5,931 nucleotides of DNA from Candidatus Izemoplasmatales bacterium (GTDB lineage Bacteria > Bacillota_I > Bacilli_A > Izemoplasmatales > Hujiaoplasmataceae). The translations under genes and the position numbers were made by a program. Position 1 is the stretch's first letter, and each line of letters begins with the position of its first letter. Below, in pieces: positions 1 to 5,931 of the stretch. The DNA lies in contig JAQVTV010000072.1 in assembly GCA_028699855.1 (NCBI GenBank), positions 1 to 5,931 of the forward strand. The letters are read 5' to 3'. The notes below the pieces were generated by a model. The model was given only the letters and a program-made list of their open reading frames with translations, ran no database searches and had not been told where the DNA came from.

Positions 1-2079
1 GGTCATCGCGATCTTATTTTGAACTTCCTTGTGATATTGATCCAACACATATTCGAGGACGTTGGTTTCGCTGGAGATGATTTTGGGATCGATGACATAT
101 TTCACGAAATACTTTTGCAATGTCTCGAATAAGACTTTTCGATCTTCCTCATGCTCGCGAACCACACGAGACAGCGTGGTTTCGATCATCTGATGCGTCG
201 AATCCTCAATCGATTCCAAAAACAAGACATCAGTGCGTTGTTGATAGATGATTTCGCGCTGACGACGTAACACTTCGTCATATTGCAGCACCGTTTTCCG
301 ACGGTCGAAGTTGTTACCTTCAATCTGGTGTTGCGCCCTAAGGACCAATTTAGAAAACATCCCGTAATCAAGCGGTTGTTCGGTATCGGATCCTTTGGTC
401 ATCGTGATCATCGAGATCATGCGTTTGAATCGGTCGCCGCCAAAACGCCTCAAGAGATCGTCATCCGCAGAAAGGAAGAAACGGGAATATCCTGGGTCTC
501 CCTGACGTCCGCTTCGCCCGCGCAACTGATTGTCGATACGCCGCGATTCGTGACGTTCGGTGCCGATCACGGCAAGACCGCCCAACTCACGAACTCCAGG
601 CCCAAGCTTGATGTCGGTTCCCCGACCGGCCATGTTCGTCGCAATCGTGACCATGCCCATCCGTCCCGCTTTTTCGACGATTTCAGCCTCGCGTTCATGT
701 TGTTTGGCGTTGAGCACATCATGCTTGACGCCTTTGCGTCTTAGTAGTGATGACAACAACTCCGAACTTTCAATCGATATCGTACCGACCAACATCGGCT
801 GTCCCAAACGATGGCGGCGGTCGATCTCATCCGCAAGCGCTTTGTATTTCGCCTCCATGGAAGCGAAAATCAAGTCGTTGTCATCAATTCGGATAACCGG
901 TACGTTCGTCGGGATTTCCACTACGAACATATTGTAGATGTTATGAAATTCTTCTTCTTCCGTCTTCGCGGTACCTGTCATACCGGATAGTTTCCGATAC
1001 ATCCGGAAGAAATTCTGGAATGTGATGGTCGCGAGGACCGTCGTTTCTTTTTTGATTTCGACGGCTTCTTTGGCTTCAAGGGCTTGATGCAAGCCTTCGG
1101 AGAACTGACGACCATGCATCAAACGACCGGTAAAGGAGTCAACGATAATCACTTTGCCCTCCTGGACCACGTAATCGATGTCTTTTGACATGATATAGTT
1201 GGCTCTGAGCGCGTTGTTGATATGGTGCAACAATAAGACGTTGGCGACGTCATACAGGTTTTCCAGATTGAAGAAGGCTTCAGCTTTCTTGATGCCCGTT
1301 TCTGTCAGACTGATTGATTTATCCTTGATGTCAATGAAATAATCCTCTTCATTTTGCAGACGAATGACGAAATAATTAGCTTGTTTGTAAAGGTCAGCTG
1401 TGTTTTTCTCGCCACCGGAAATGATGAGCGGTGTCCGCGCCTCATCGACCAAAATGGAGTCAACTTCGTCAATGATCGCAAAATTGAGCGCTCGCTGGAC
1501 AATCGCTTCCTTGTAGATGACCATATGATCCCGCAAATAATCGAACCCCAGTTCGTTGTTGGTTGAATACAGCACATCCGATTGATATACTTCTCGTTTC
1601 TCTTCAGAAGTGAGATCCCGGATGTTCAAGCCGACGGTCAGTCCTAGAAACCGGAATAAATCACCGATTTCGCCGTTCACTTCACGGCCTGCAAGGTATT
1701 CGTTGACCGTGACGATATGAACACCATCGCCGGTAATCGCATTGAGATATGCCGGCATGACGGCGGTCAAGGTTTTGCCTTCGCCGGTCTTCATTTCTGC
1801 GATATTGCCTTCATGAATCACGATCGCACCCATGACTTGCACTTTGAAAGGGGTCATTCCGGTCACGCGCGTCGATGCTTCGCGCACCGTCGCGAAAGCT
1901 TCGACAAGCAGCGAATCGAGTGTTTCGCCTGCTTGATAACGTTGACGGAATTCATCCGTCTTCGCTTGAAGTTCCTCGTCGCTCAAAGCCGCGAACTGAT
2001 CGGACAACGATAATACCTGATCGGCTATTTTTTCGAGTCTCTTCAGCGTTTTTTTATTTGGATCGAATAGTTTGAACAT
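1..2079 (-). CDS. secA: Protein translocase ATPase SecA (partial, C-terminus beyond window)
   Basis: SecA is the cytosolic ATPase motor that drives unfolded preproteins through the SecYEG channel. The window holds 693 codons, open and without frameshift to its left edge; family members in Bacillota usually have about 780-840 residues, so the last part of the helical wing and any C-terminal metal-binding tail are missing. Visible signatures are: N-terminus [10 protein letters not shown]; Walker A MKTGEGKT at about residues 96-103 (Lys102); [10 protein letters not shown] just after it; Walker B DEVD at 204-207 followed by [11 protein letters not shown]; the preprotein-binding region near 220-370; [11 protein letters not shown] opening the second motor domain; [14 protein letters not shown] near 480-493; [13 protein letters not shown] at 518-530; and the scaffold motif [10 protein letters not shown] near 594-603. 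The ATG at 2079 is chosen because GAGGTGA (2093-2087) lies 7 bases upstream and the N-terminus matches the family. It has its own probable promoter and follows the hpf terminator, so it is probably a separate transcription unit. In many Bacilli prfB comes next, which would lie outside the window. Confidence 0.98.
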   Translation of the reverse strand, partial: MFKLFDPNKKTLKRLEKIADQVLSLSDQFAALSDEELQAKTDEFRQRYQAGETLDSLLVEAFATVREASTRVTGMTPFKVQVMGAIVIHEGNIAEMKTGEGKTLTAVMPAYLNAITGDGVHIVTVNEYLAGREVNGEIGDLFRFLGLTVGLNIRDLTSEEKREVYQSDVLYSTNNELGFDYLRDHMVIYKEAIVQRALNFAIIDEVDSILVDEARTPLIISGGEKNTADLYKQANYFVIRLQNEEDYFIDIKDKSISLTETGIKKAEAFFNLENLYDVANVLLLHHINNALRANYIMSKDIDYVVQEGKVIIVDSFTGRLMHGRQFSEGLHQALEAKEAVEIKKETTVLATITFQNFFRMYRKLSGMTGTAKTEEEEFHNIYNMFVVEIPTNVPVIRIDDNDLIFASMEAKYKALADEIDRRHRLGQPMLVGTISIESSELLSSLLRRKGVKHDVLNAKQHEREAEIVEKAGRMGMVTIATNMAGRGTDIKLGPGVRELGGLAVIGTERHESRRIDNQLRGRSGRQGDPGYSRFFLSADDDLLRRFGGDRFKRMISMITMTKGSDTEQPLDYGMFSKLVLRAQHQIEGNNFDRRKTVLQYDEVLRRQREIIYQQRTDVLFLESIEDSTHQMIETTLSRVVREHEEDRKVLFETLQKYFVKYVIDPKIISSETNVLEYVLDQYHKEVQNKIAMT

Positions 2080-2086
2080 GAATATG

Positions 2087-2093
2087 TCACCTC
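2087..2093 (-). promoter_or_regulatory. Ribosome-binding site of secA
   Basis: GAGGTGA on the minus strand lies 7 bases before the ATG at 2079. It fixes the secA start. Confidence 0.8.
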
Positions 2094-2107
2094 GAGTCTA
2101 TCATCTT

Positions 2108-2137
2108 ATGATACCATAAATGACCCCATAGATACAA
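2108..2137 (-). promoter_or_regulatory. Probable sigma-A promoter of secA
   Basis: On the minus strand a TTGTAT -35 box (2137-2132) and a TATCAT -10 box (2113-2108) are separated by 18 bases. The -10 box is preceded by TGG, giving an extended -10 element. The predicted transcript start is near 2101, leaving a leader of about 20 bases that contains the secA ribosome-binding site. The position just downstream of the hpf terminator supports the call; the boxes themselves match the consensus only moderately. Confidence 0.55.
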
Positions 2138-2159
2138 CTGTATTATCAGCCCCACGCAT

Positions 2160-2185
2160 AAAAAAAGTGACCTTTAAGGTCACTT
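2160..2185 (-). terminator. Intrinsic terminator of hpf
   Basis: A perfect 9-bp inverted repeat (AAGTGACCT at 2165-2173, AGGTCACTT at 2177-2185) with a 3-base loop is followed on the minus strand by a run of seven Ts (2166-2160), two of them overlapping the stem. It begins 8 bases after the hpf stop codon and lies upstream of the secA promoter. This is a textbook Rho-independent terminator and separates hpf from secA. Confidence 0.9.
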
Positions 2186-2192
2186 CATCAAG

Positions 2193-2729
2193 CTAATATG
2201 TCTCAATCAGTCCGTATTTCCCATCTTCTCGGAGATAAAGGACCGATACTTCTTTGGATTCGTTGCGGTAGATGAAGAAGTCGTGGCCGAGCAGTTCCAT
2301 TTGGGTAATCGCTTCTTCCATCGAGAGCACATCGAGTTGAATACGCTTCTTTTTGATCGGTGAAATCAATTCTCTTTCGAGATCTTCCAGATTCAGATCG
2401 CCGGTCGTGAAGGCTTCCTTCAAACCGCTCCTCTCCTGTAGGCTGCGATTCATCCGGTGTTTGTTCTTGCGGATCTGGGCTTCCAGTTTGTCCACGGCTT
2501 TGTCGATGGCGGCATACAGGTCCTTGTCTTCAACCTCAGCCCGGATGGTGATGAATTTGATCGGAATCGTAATCTCAACCTTGGTAAGCTCCTTGTAAAT
2601 CTTACAGACCGCAAAAGCTTCGATTTCCTCAGAAAATACTTTTTCGATTTTCCCAAGCTTTTTCAAGAAGTAGTTACGAATTGCGTCTGTGATTTCAAAG
2701 CCGTTCTTACCACGTACATCAAGCTTCAT
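2193..2729 (-). CDS. hpf: Long-form ribosome hibernation promoting factor
   Basis: This 178-residue protein is a long HPF (YvyD/RaiA family). In stationary phase or stress these bind the small ribosomal subunit, block the tRNA/mRNA sites and pair two ribosomes into inactive 100S dimers. Residues 1 to about 97 form the ribosome-binding domain, starting MKLDVRGKNGFEITDAIRNY. A charged linker (about 98-125) joins it to the C-terminal dimerisation domain (about 126-178), recognised by SMEEAITQMELLGHDFFIYR and REDGKYGLIE. The two-domain length matches the long form typical of Bacillota. Two upstream in-frame starts exist (GTG at 2738, ATG at 2735), but AAGGAG at 2743-2738 overlaps or nearly abuts them and lies 8 bases from the ATG at 2729, so 2729 is preferred. 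It has its own strong promoter and terminator. The comF–hpf–secA order is common in Bacilli. I saw no obvious general-stress (sigma-B) promoter, which controls the B. subtilis homologue. Confidence 0.97.
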   Translation of the reverse strand: MKLDVRGKNGFEITDAIRNYFLKKLGKIEKVFSEEIEAFAVCKIYKELTKVEITIPIKFITIRAEVEDKDLYAAIDKAVDKLEAQIRKNKHRMNRSLQERSGLKEAFTTGDLNLEDLERELISPIKKKRIQLDVLSMEEAITQMELLGHDFFIYRNESKEVSVLYLREDGKYGLIETY

Positions 2730-2737
2730 TCTCATCA

Positions 2738-2743
2738 CTCCTT
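2738..2743 (-). promoter_or_regulatory. Ribosome-binding site that decides the hpf start
   Basis: AAGGAG on the minus strand lies 8 bases before the ATG at 2729 and only 2 bases before the ATG at 2735. The spacing favours the downstream ATG. Confidence 0.85.
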
Positions 2744-2765
2744 ATTCAATTTTTGATACACGTTT

Positions 2766-2794
2766 ATTATAACATTCCTGTACGAAACTGTAAA
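2766..2794 (-). promoter_or_regulatory. Strong sigma-A promoter of hpf
   Basis: The minus strand has a TTTACA -35 box (2794-2789, five of six consensus bases), a 17-base spacer and a perfect TATAAT -10 box (2771-2766) preceded by TGT (extended -10). Transcription should start near 2759, giving a leader of about 30 bases with the hpf ribosome-binding site. It lies between the comFC stop and hpf, so hpf can be expressed independently of the competence genes. Confidence 0.8.
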
Positions 2795-2821
2795 CGCATC
2801 TGCCAAAAATGATGGAGATAA

Positions 2822-3208
2822 TCACGGTTGAATCGTGTGTGAAAAATCGATATCCACCAATGAAAAAAAGACCACACGCTGATACTGTGCGATCAGCGGG
2901 TACCACGCGGATATGGTCCTGGACTCATTGACATCGACGATCACGATCAGATCGATTTCATTACACTGTGAAATCGCCATTTTGAGGGCTTTTTCCAATC
3001 TGAATCCGTTCAGATAATCCGTCTGATAATCACTTCTTCCAAGCACAAGAAGATAGTGGTCGATCACGCCGCCTGGAGAAGGAAATGATGTGTGCTCATA
3101 ATCCTTGGCCAAGAATGCTTGGCATGTCTCACATAGCTTCGGCGGGCAAAACAAAGTGCGAAACGTGAGTTCGATGGAAAAGAATTCCCGACAGATCGCG
3201 CAACGCAT
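2822..3208 (-). CDS. Short, degenerate ComFC-like protein
   Basis: This 128-residue protein follows comFA with 1 base between the TGA and its ATG, so the two are translationally coupled; TGAGGA at 3220-3215, inside the comFA end, is its ribosome-binding site. ComFC assists ComFA in taking up single-stranded DNA during natural transformation. The N-terminus (MRCAICREFF, then LCETCQAFL) has Cys pairs C3/C6 and C26/C29, matching the first zinc finger of ComFC, and the FRTLF segment between them is also family-like. The second Cys cluster and the usual phosphoribosyltransferase motifs are not seen, and typical ComFC proteins have about 220-240 residues. A segment near residues 85-118 (LIVIVDVNESRTIS, then a strand RVVFFSL) could be a remnant of the loop normally reading VDDVxTTGxT, with the acidic pair and the TTG lost. 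It may be a reduced but working partner or a decaying gene; the intact frame and coupling argue for retention. The ComFC assignment rests on position and zinc finger. Confidence 0.75.
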   Translation of the reverse strand: MRCAICREFFSIELTFRTLFCPPKLCETCQAFLAKDYEHTSFPSPGGVIDHYLLVLGRSDYQTDYLNGFRLEKALKMAISQCNEIDLIVIVDVNESRTISAWYPLIAQYQRVVFFSLVDIDFSHTIQP

Positions 3209-3209
3209 C

Positions 3210-4418
3210 TCACGTCCTCACTGAATACATGTTGAAGCGAATAATGGTCTTACGGAGTTTAGACATCGCTACTGTTTGATGTTCTGAAAACAAGATGATA
3301 TCGCCACTCGGATCGTCTTGATGACGTCCCACACGCCCCGATATCTGCATCAACACCTGATCTGTGAAAATCGGGTGGTCAGCATGGATGATGGCGACTT
3401 GTATGCCCGGAAATGTCATTCCGCGTTCCATGATCGTCGTCGTAACCAGAAAATCAATGGTGCGATCTCGTAGTTTCCTGAGCGTCACGTCTTTATGCGG
3501 AGAATGACTCGAAAACCCCATGCAGTTATAGCCTTGTCGTTTCATGATGGACACGAGTTGTTCACCCACAGGAATCGATGGCACGAACACCAACGCCTGC
3601 CTGCATCCGTCTCGCCACTGATCGAATTGAAGTCGGATCTGTCTGGGAAGCCGCTGTTGGCGAAGCGTACTTGCCAGATACGGCACATGGATTATACGTG
3701 GCAGATCCAATGGATACCCATGGAAGCGTTGCGGTTGAACCATGAAAGCGTCCGAGTGTGTTTGTGGTGTCAGTGTCGCGCTCATTTGGAACAACATGCC
3801 ATCACGTTTGATCGCGCGTTGGACGAGCCGCTGCAAATAAGCGTCGTTTTGATAGGGGAACGCATCCGCCTCATCCAAAATCATCAAATCGAACTCTTCC
3901 ACATAACGTATCATTTGCTGGGGGGTGGAGACCAGCAGGTGCGCACCTGCATCTGCTTTGCTCTCGGCGTGAAGCGCTTCGATCCGCGTCTTTGGGAAAT
4001 GGAATTTCAAACGCTTCGCGATTTCGATGACGACTTGGGTTCTAGGAATGACAAACGCTATTTTTAGTCCTTGGTTCAATGCGTACAGGATGGTTTGAAA
4101 TGTCATCTCGGTCTTTCCCGCACCACAGACTGCAAGCATCATTGCATTGCGTTTGTGTTTCAAACAATCCAAAAAGAAATCACTACCCTTTTGTTGCGCC
4201 ATTGACAACGTGAAAGGAAGCCTAAGTTCATGCAGGACCGGCAAAACTGCACGATTGGTGAAAACCATCGTATCCGCTCGGGTCGCCCGGCAGTCCCGGC
4301 ATTCCCATTGGCCATACCGATTCTCGATCAAGCGATCCGCTTGCGCCCCGCACCTCCTACATGCCACCCGGGTCACCGCTTCGATCCCTTCACCATCGTT
4401 TCGAACCAAGCATTTCAT
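3210..4418 (-). CDS. comFA: Competence DNA-uptake helicase ComFA
   Basis: ComFA is a DEAD-box type superfamily 2 ATPase on the inner face of the membrane that helps pull transforming single-stranded DNA into the cell. The 402-residue product has, in order: a four-Cys zinc finger (C20/C23 and C40/C43); a Q-motif-like SMAQQKGSD near 72-80; Walker A CGAGKTE at 98-104 (Lys102); VIPRTQ (motif Ia); VSTPQQM (motif Ib); Walker B LDEADAF at 181-187; SAT at 213-215; TTTIMERGMTF near 326-336; and QISGRVGRHQDDPSG at 358-372 with the arginine fingers. All catalytic motifs are intact. It is somewhat shorter than B. subtilis ComFA (about 460 residues), chiefly at the N-terminus. The ATG at 4418 follows AAGGGGGG by 6 bases. 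No comFB lies between it and the comFC-like gene. I found no promoter in the 53-base gap after leuS, so it probably depends on read-through or on a promoter within leuS. Confidence 0.95.
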   Translation of the reverse strand: MKCLVRNDGEGIEAVTRVACRRCGAQADRLIENRYGQWECRDCRATRADTMVFTNRAVLPVLHELRLPFTLSMAQQKGSDFFLDCLKHKRNAMMLAVCGAGKTEMTFQTILYALNQGLKIAFVIPRTQVVIEIAKRLKFHFPKTRIEALHAESKADAGAHLLVSTPQQMIRYVEEFDLMILDEADAFPYQNDAYLQRLVQRAIKRDGMLFQMSATLTPQTHSDAFMVQPQRFHGYPLDLPRIIHVPYLASTLRQQRLPRQIRLQFDQWRDGCRQALVFVPSIPVGEQLVSIMKRQGYNCMGFSSHSPHKDVTLRKLRDRTIDFLVTTTIMERGMTFPGIQVAIIHADHPIFTDQVLMQISGRVGRHQDDPSGDIILFSEHQTVAMSKLRKTIIRFNMYSVRT

Positions 4419-4458
4419 AAAAAACCCCCCTTCTCAAACATCTTACGTCTGGAAGGGG
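4419..4458 (-). terminator. Terminator-like hairpin after leuS that contains the comFA ribosome-binding site
   Basis: On the minus strand CCCCTTC (4458-4452) pairs with GAAGGGG (4433-4427) across an 18-base loop, which can itself pair internally (AGAC with GTTT). Six Ts (4424-4419) follow at once. This is the layout of a Rho-independent terminator for leuS, 13 bases past its stop. The 3' arm, AAGGGGGG at 4432-4425, is also the only good Shine-Dalgarno for comFA, and the T-run ends directly against its ATG. The hairpin may therefore reduce both transcription into comFA and translation of it. The loop is longer than in most terminators, so efficiency is uncertain. Confidence 0.6.
4425..4432 (-). 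promoter_or_regulatory. Ribosome-binding site of comFA
   Basis: AAGGGGGG on the minus strand lies 6 bases before the comFA ATG. It is G-rich rather than the usual AAGGAGG and forms the 3' arm of the hairpin described above. Confidence 0.65.
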
Positions 4459-4471
4459 TGGTTTACCGATT

Positions 4472-5931
4472 TTAGATCACGATGTTGATCAGTTTGTTTG
4501 TGACAACGATGATTTTTCGAATCGGCTTGTCTTGGATCCATTCTCTGACTTTTTCCCGTTCAAGCGCGCGCTCGGTAACCCGGGCATCATCTGCATCCAC
4601 TTCAAGCATCATCTTGTCACGGACTTTGCCGTTGATGTTGATGACGATTTCCACTTGATCCTCAATCAATTTCTCGGGGTCGAATGTCGGCCAAGACTCC
4701 GCGACAAGCATTGTCTTGTGTGCCAACATTTCCCAGACTTCTTCGCACAGGTGCGGAGCGATCGGATTGAGCAGCTTCAACAAAACTTCAAAATCATGTC
4801 GTCGAACGTGATCCAGTTGACCCATTTCATTCACAAGCGTCATCATCTTGGCGATCGCGGTGTTGAATTTCAAATTCTCATAATCGTCGTTAACGCCTTT
4901 GATCGTTTTATGGACCGATGTTTCAATCGCATCAGACTGTTCGGGTCGATCGACCACTTTGGGGATCAGACGCCATATTTTATCGAGAAATCGACGACAG
5001 CCCTTCAATCCGTTTTCATTCCATGGCGTCGCCATTTCATAATCTCCGATAAACAAGATATATGCCCGCAATGTATCTGCGCCATATTCCGAGATGATTT
5101 CTAACGGATTGACGACATTTCCGCGCGACTTCGACATCTTTTCTCCGTCCTCACCCAAAATCAGGCCTTGAGCCGTGCGCTTCAAATAGGGCTCCCCAAA
5201 GGGGACAACACCGATATCATGAAGAAAATGGTTCCAGAAACGCGAATAGATCAAATGCCTCGTCACGTGTTCCATCCCCCCATTGTACCAATCGATCGGA
5301 CCCCAATACTTTAACAAGTCCATAGATGCGAGCACTTCCGGGTTCTTCGGATCCATGTAGCGCAGAAAATACCAGCTTGACCCCGCCCATTGCGGCATGG
5401 TGTCTGTTTCCCGGCGTGCGGGCCCTTTGCATTTAGGACACGAACAATGGATGAATGACTCGATATTGGCAAGAGGACTATCCCCGGATTCCGTCGGTTG
5501 AAAATGTTCCACCATCGGCAATCTCACCGGCAAATCCTCATACGGAACCGGTTGAATCCCGCACGTCGGACAATAGATGATGGGAATCGGTTCTCCCCAA
5601 TAACGCTGGCGGTTGAACGCCCAATCTTTCATCTTGTATTGGATTTTCTCATGACCCAGGTTCTGGGATTCCAGATGTTGGATCATCGTATGAATCGCTT
5701 GTTTCACAGATAGTCCGTTCAGAAAACCACTGTTGATGAGAATGCCTTGTTCGATGTCGGTGAAAGCGGCTTGGGACAAGTCTCCGCCCTGAATGACCTC
5801 GATGATCGGAAGATCATACTTTTTGGCAAAGTCATAATCCCTTTGATCATGGCCGGGAACGGCCATGATAGCCCCCGTGCCGTAGGTGATCATCACGTAA
5901 TCGGCGATGAAGATGGGAATCGGGCGTTGAG
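4472..5931 (-). CDS. leuS: Leucyl-tRNA synthetase (partial, N-terminus beyond window)
   Basis: LeuRS is the cytoplasmic class I synthetase that charges tRNA-Leu with leucine and edits mischarged amino acids. About 485 C-terminal codons are present and the frame runs open through the right edge, so the GTG at 5896 is an internal valine and not a start; full proteins have roughly 800-870 residues, and the HIGH motif lies outside. Seen in order: the end of the CP1 editing domain (YGTGAIMAVPGHDQRD, carrying the editing-site aspartate); the re-entry to the catalytic core, DWAFNRQRYWGEPIPI; a Cys-rich insert with YCPTCG and CSCPKCKG, a likely zinc-binding element; WAGSSWYFLRYMDP; NGGMEHVTRHLIYSRFW; the KMSKS loop (5140-5126); the helical anticodon-binding domain (NENGLKGCRRFLDKIWRL onward); and the small C-terminal domain (VNINGKVRDKM, ending NKLINIVI). 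The insert and core resemble clostridial/bacilli type LeuRS. It ends in TAA, followed 13 bases later by a terminator-like hairpin. Any regulatory leader lies off the window. Confidence 0.98.
   Translation of the reverse strand, partial: QRPIPIFIADYVMITYGTGAIMAVPGHDQRDYDFAKKYDLPIIEVIQGGDLSQAAFTDIEQGILINSGFLNGLSVKQAIHTMIQHLESQNLGHEKIQYKMKDWAFNRQRYWGEPIPIIYCPTCGIQPVPYEDLPVRLPMVEHFQPTESGDSPLANIESFIHCSCPKCKGPARRETDTMPQWAGSSWYFLRYMDPKNPEVLASMDLLKYWGPIDWYNGGMEHVTRHLIYSRFWNHFLHDIGVVPFGEPYLKRTAQGLILGEDGEKMSKSRGNVVNPLEIISEYGADTLRAYILFIGDYEMATPWNENGLKGCRRFLDKIWRLIPKVVDRPEQSDAIETSVHKTIKGVNDDYENLKFNTAIAKMMTLVNEMGQLDHVRRHDFEVLLKLLNPIAPHLCEEVWEMLAHKTMLVAESWPTFDPEKLIEDQVEIVININGKVRDKMMLEVDADDARVTERALEREKVREWIQDKPIRKIIVVTNKLINIVI

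Noticed and set aside
283..937. Two overlapping plus-strand open frames opposite secA
   Set aside because: secA is continuous through this region with all helicase motifs, and the antisense frames show no protein-like features.
2457..2756. Plus-strand open frame of 99 codons opposite hpf
   Set aside because: Mirror of the hpf coding frame; it runs into the hpf start region and lacks any family signature.
2789..2802. Possible catabolite-repression (cre) site at the hpf -35 region
   Set aside because: TGTAAACG fits one half of the consensus, but the other half does not match, so a CcpA site is not supported.
3495..4067. Plus-strand open frame of 190 codons opposite comFA
   Set aside because: It lies wholly antisense to the intact, motif-rich comFA and its translation has no recognisable domain or convincing ribosome-binding site; it is a shadow of codon bias.
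4459..4510. Promoter for comFA at the end of leuS
   Set aside because: A TAAAAT-like -10 box is present over the leuS stop, but there is no acceptable -35 box at 16-18 bases and no extended -10. No sigma-X (TACGAATA) or ComK-type box was seen either.
4532..5104. Plus-strand open frame of 190 codons opposite leuS
   Set aside because: Antisense to the conserved anticodon-binding region of LeuRS; the His/Asp/Phe-rich translation is typical of a reverse-complement shadow.
5217..5432. Minus-strand 71-codon frame inside leuS
   Set aside because: It overlaps the conserved LeuRS core in another frame and is a shadow.

Overview
This window comes from the chromosome of a Bacillota (Firmicutes) bacterium, most likely of the class Bacilli or a close relative. 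The evidence is the gene order comFA–comFC–hpf–secA, a long-form hibernation factor, strong Shine-Dalgarno sequences, sigma-A type promoters and a clostridial/bacilli style leucyl-tRNA synthetase. Base composition looks balanced by eye and TGA is used as a normal stop, so it is not a Mycoplasma-type genome. I cannot name a genus.

All five genes lie on the minus strand, so transcription runs from high to low coordinates. From right to left: leuS (5931 to 4472; its N-terminal part is off the window), a hairpin that looks like an intrinsic terminator and also contains the comFA ribosome-binding site, comFA (4418 to 3210), a short comFC-like gene (3208 to 2822), hpf (2729 to 2193) with its own strong promoter and terminator, and secA (2079 to 1; its C-terminal part is off the window) with a probable promoter. 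No stretch above 300 bases lacks a gene. There are no RNA genes, mobile elements or CRISPR arrays.

The genes cover tRNA charging (LeuS), DNA uptake in natural transformation (ComFA helicase and its ComFC partner), ribosome hibernation (HPF) and protein export (SecA). The window is mostly conserved housekeeping sequence, and I see no undescribed system in it. Two points merit a second look. The ComFC-like protein keeps its N-terminal zinc-finger half but is about half the usual length, and its phosphoribosyltransferase part is degenerate. The leuS–comFA junction has a terminator-like hairpin whose 3' arm is the comFA Shine-Dalgarno and whose U-tract ends at the comFA start codon, which could limit comFA expression.
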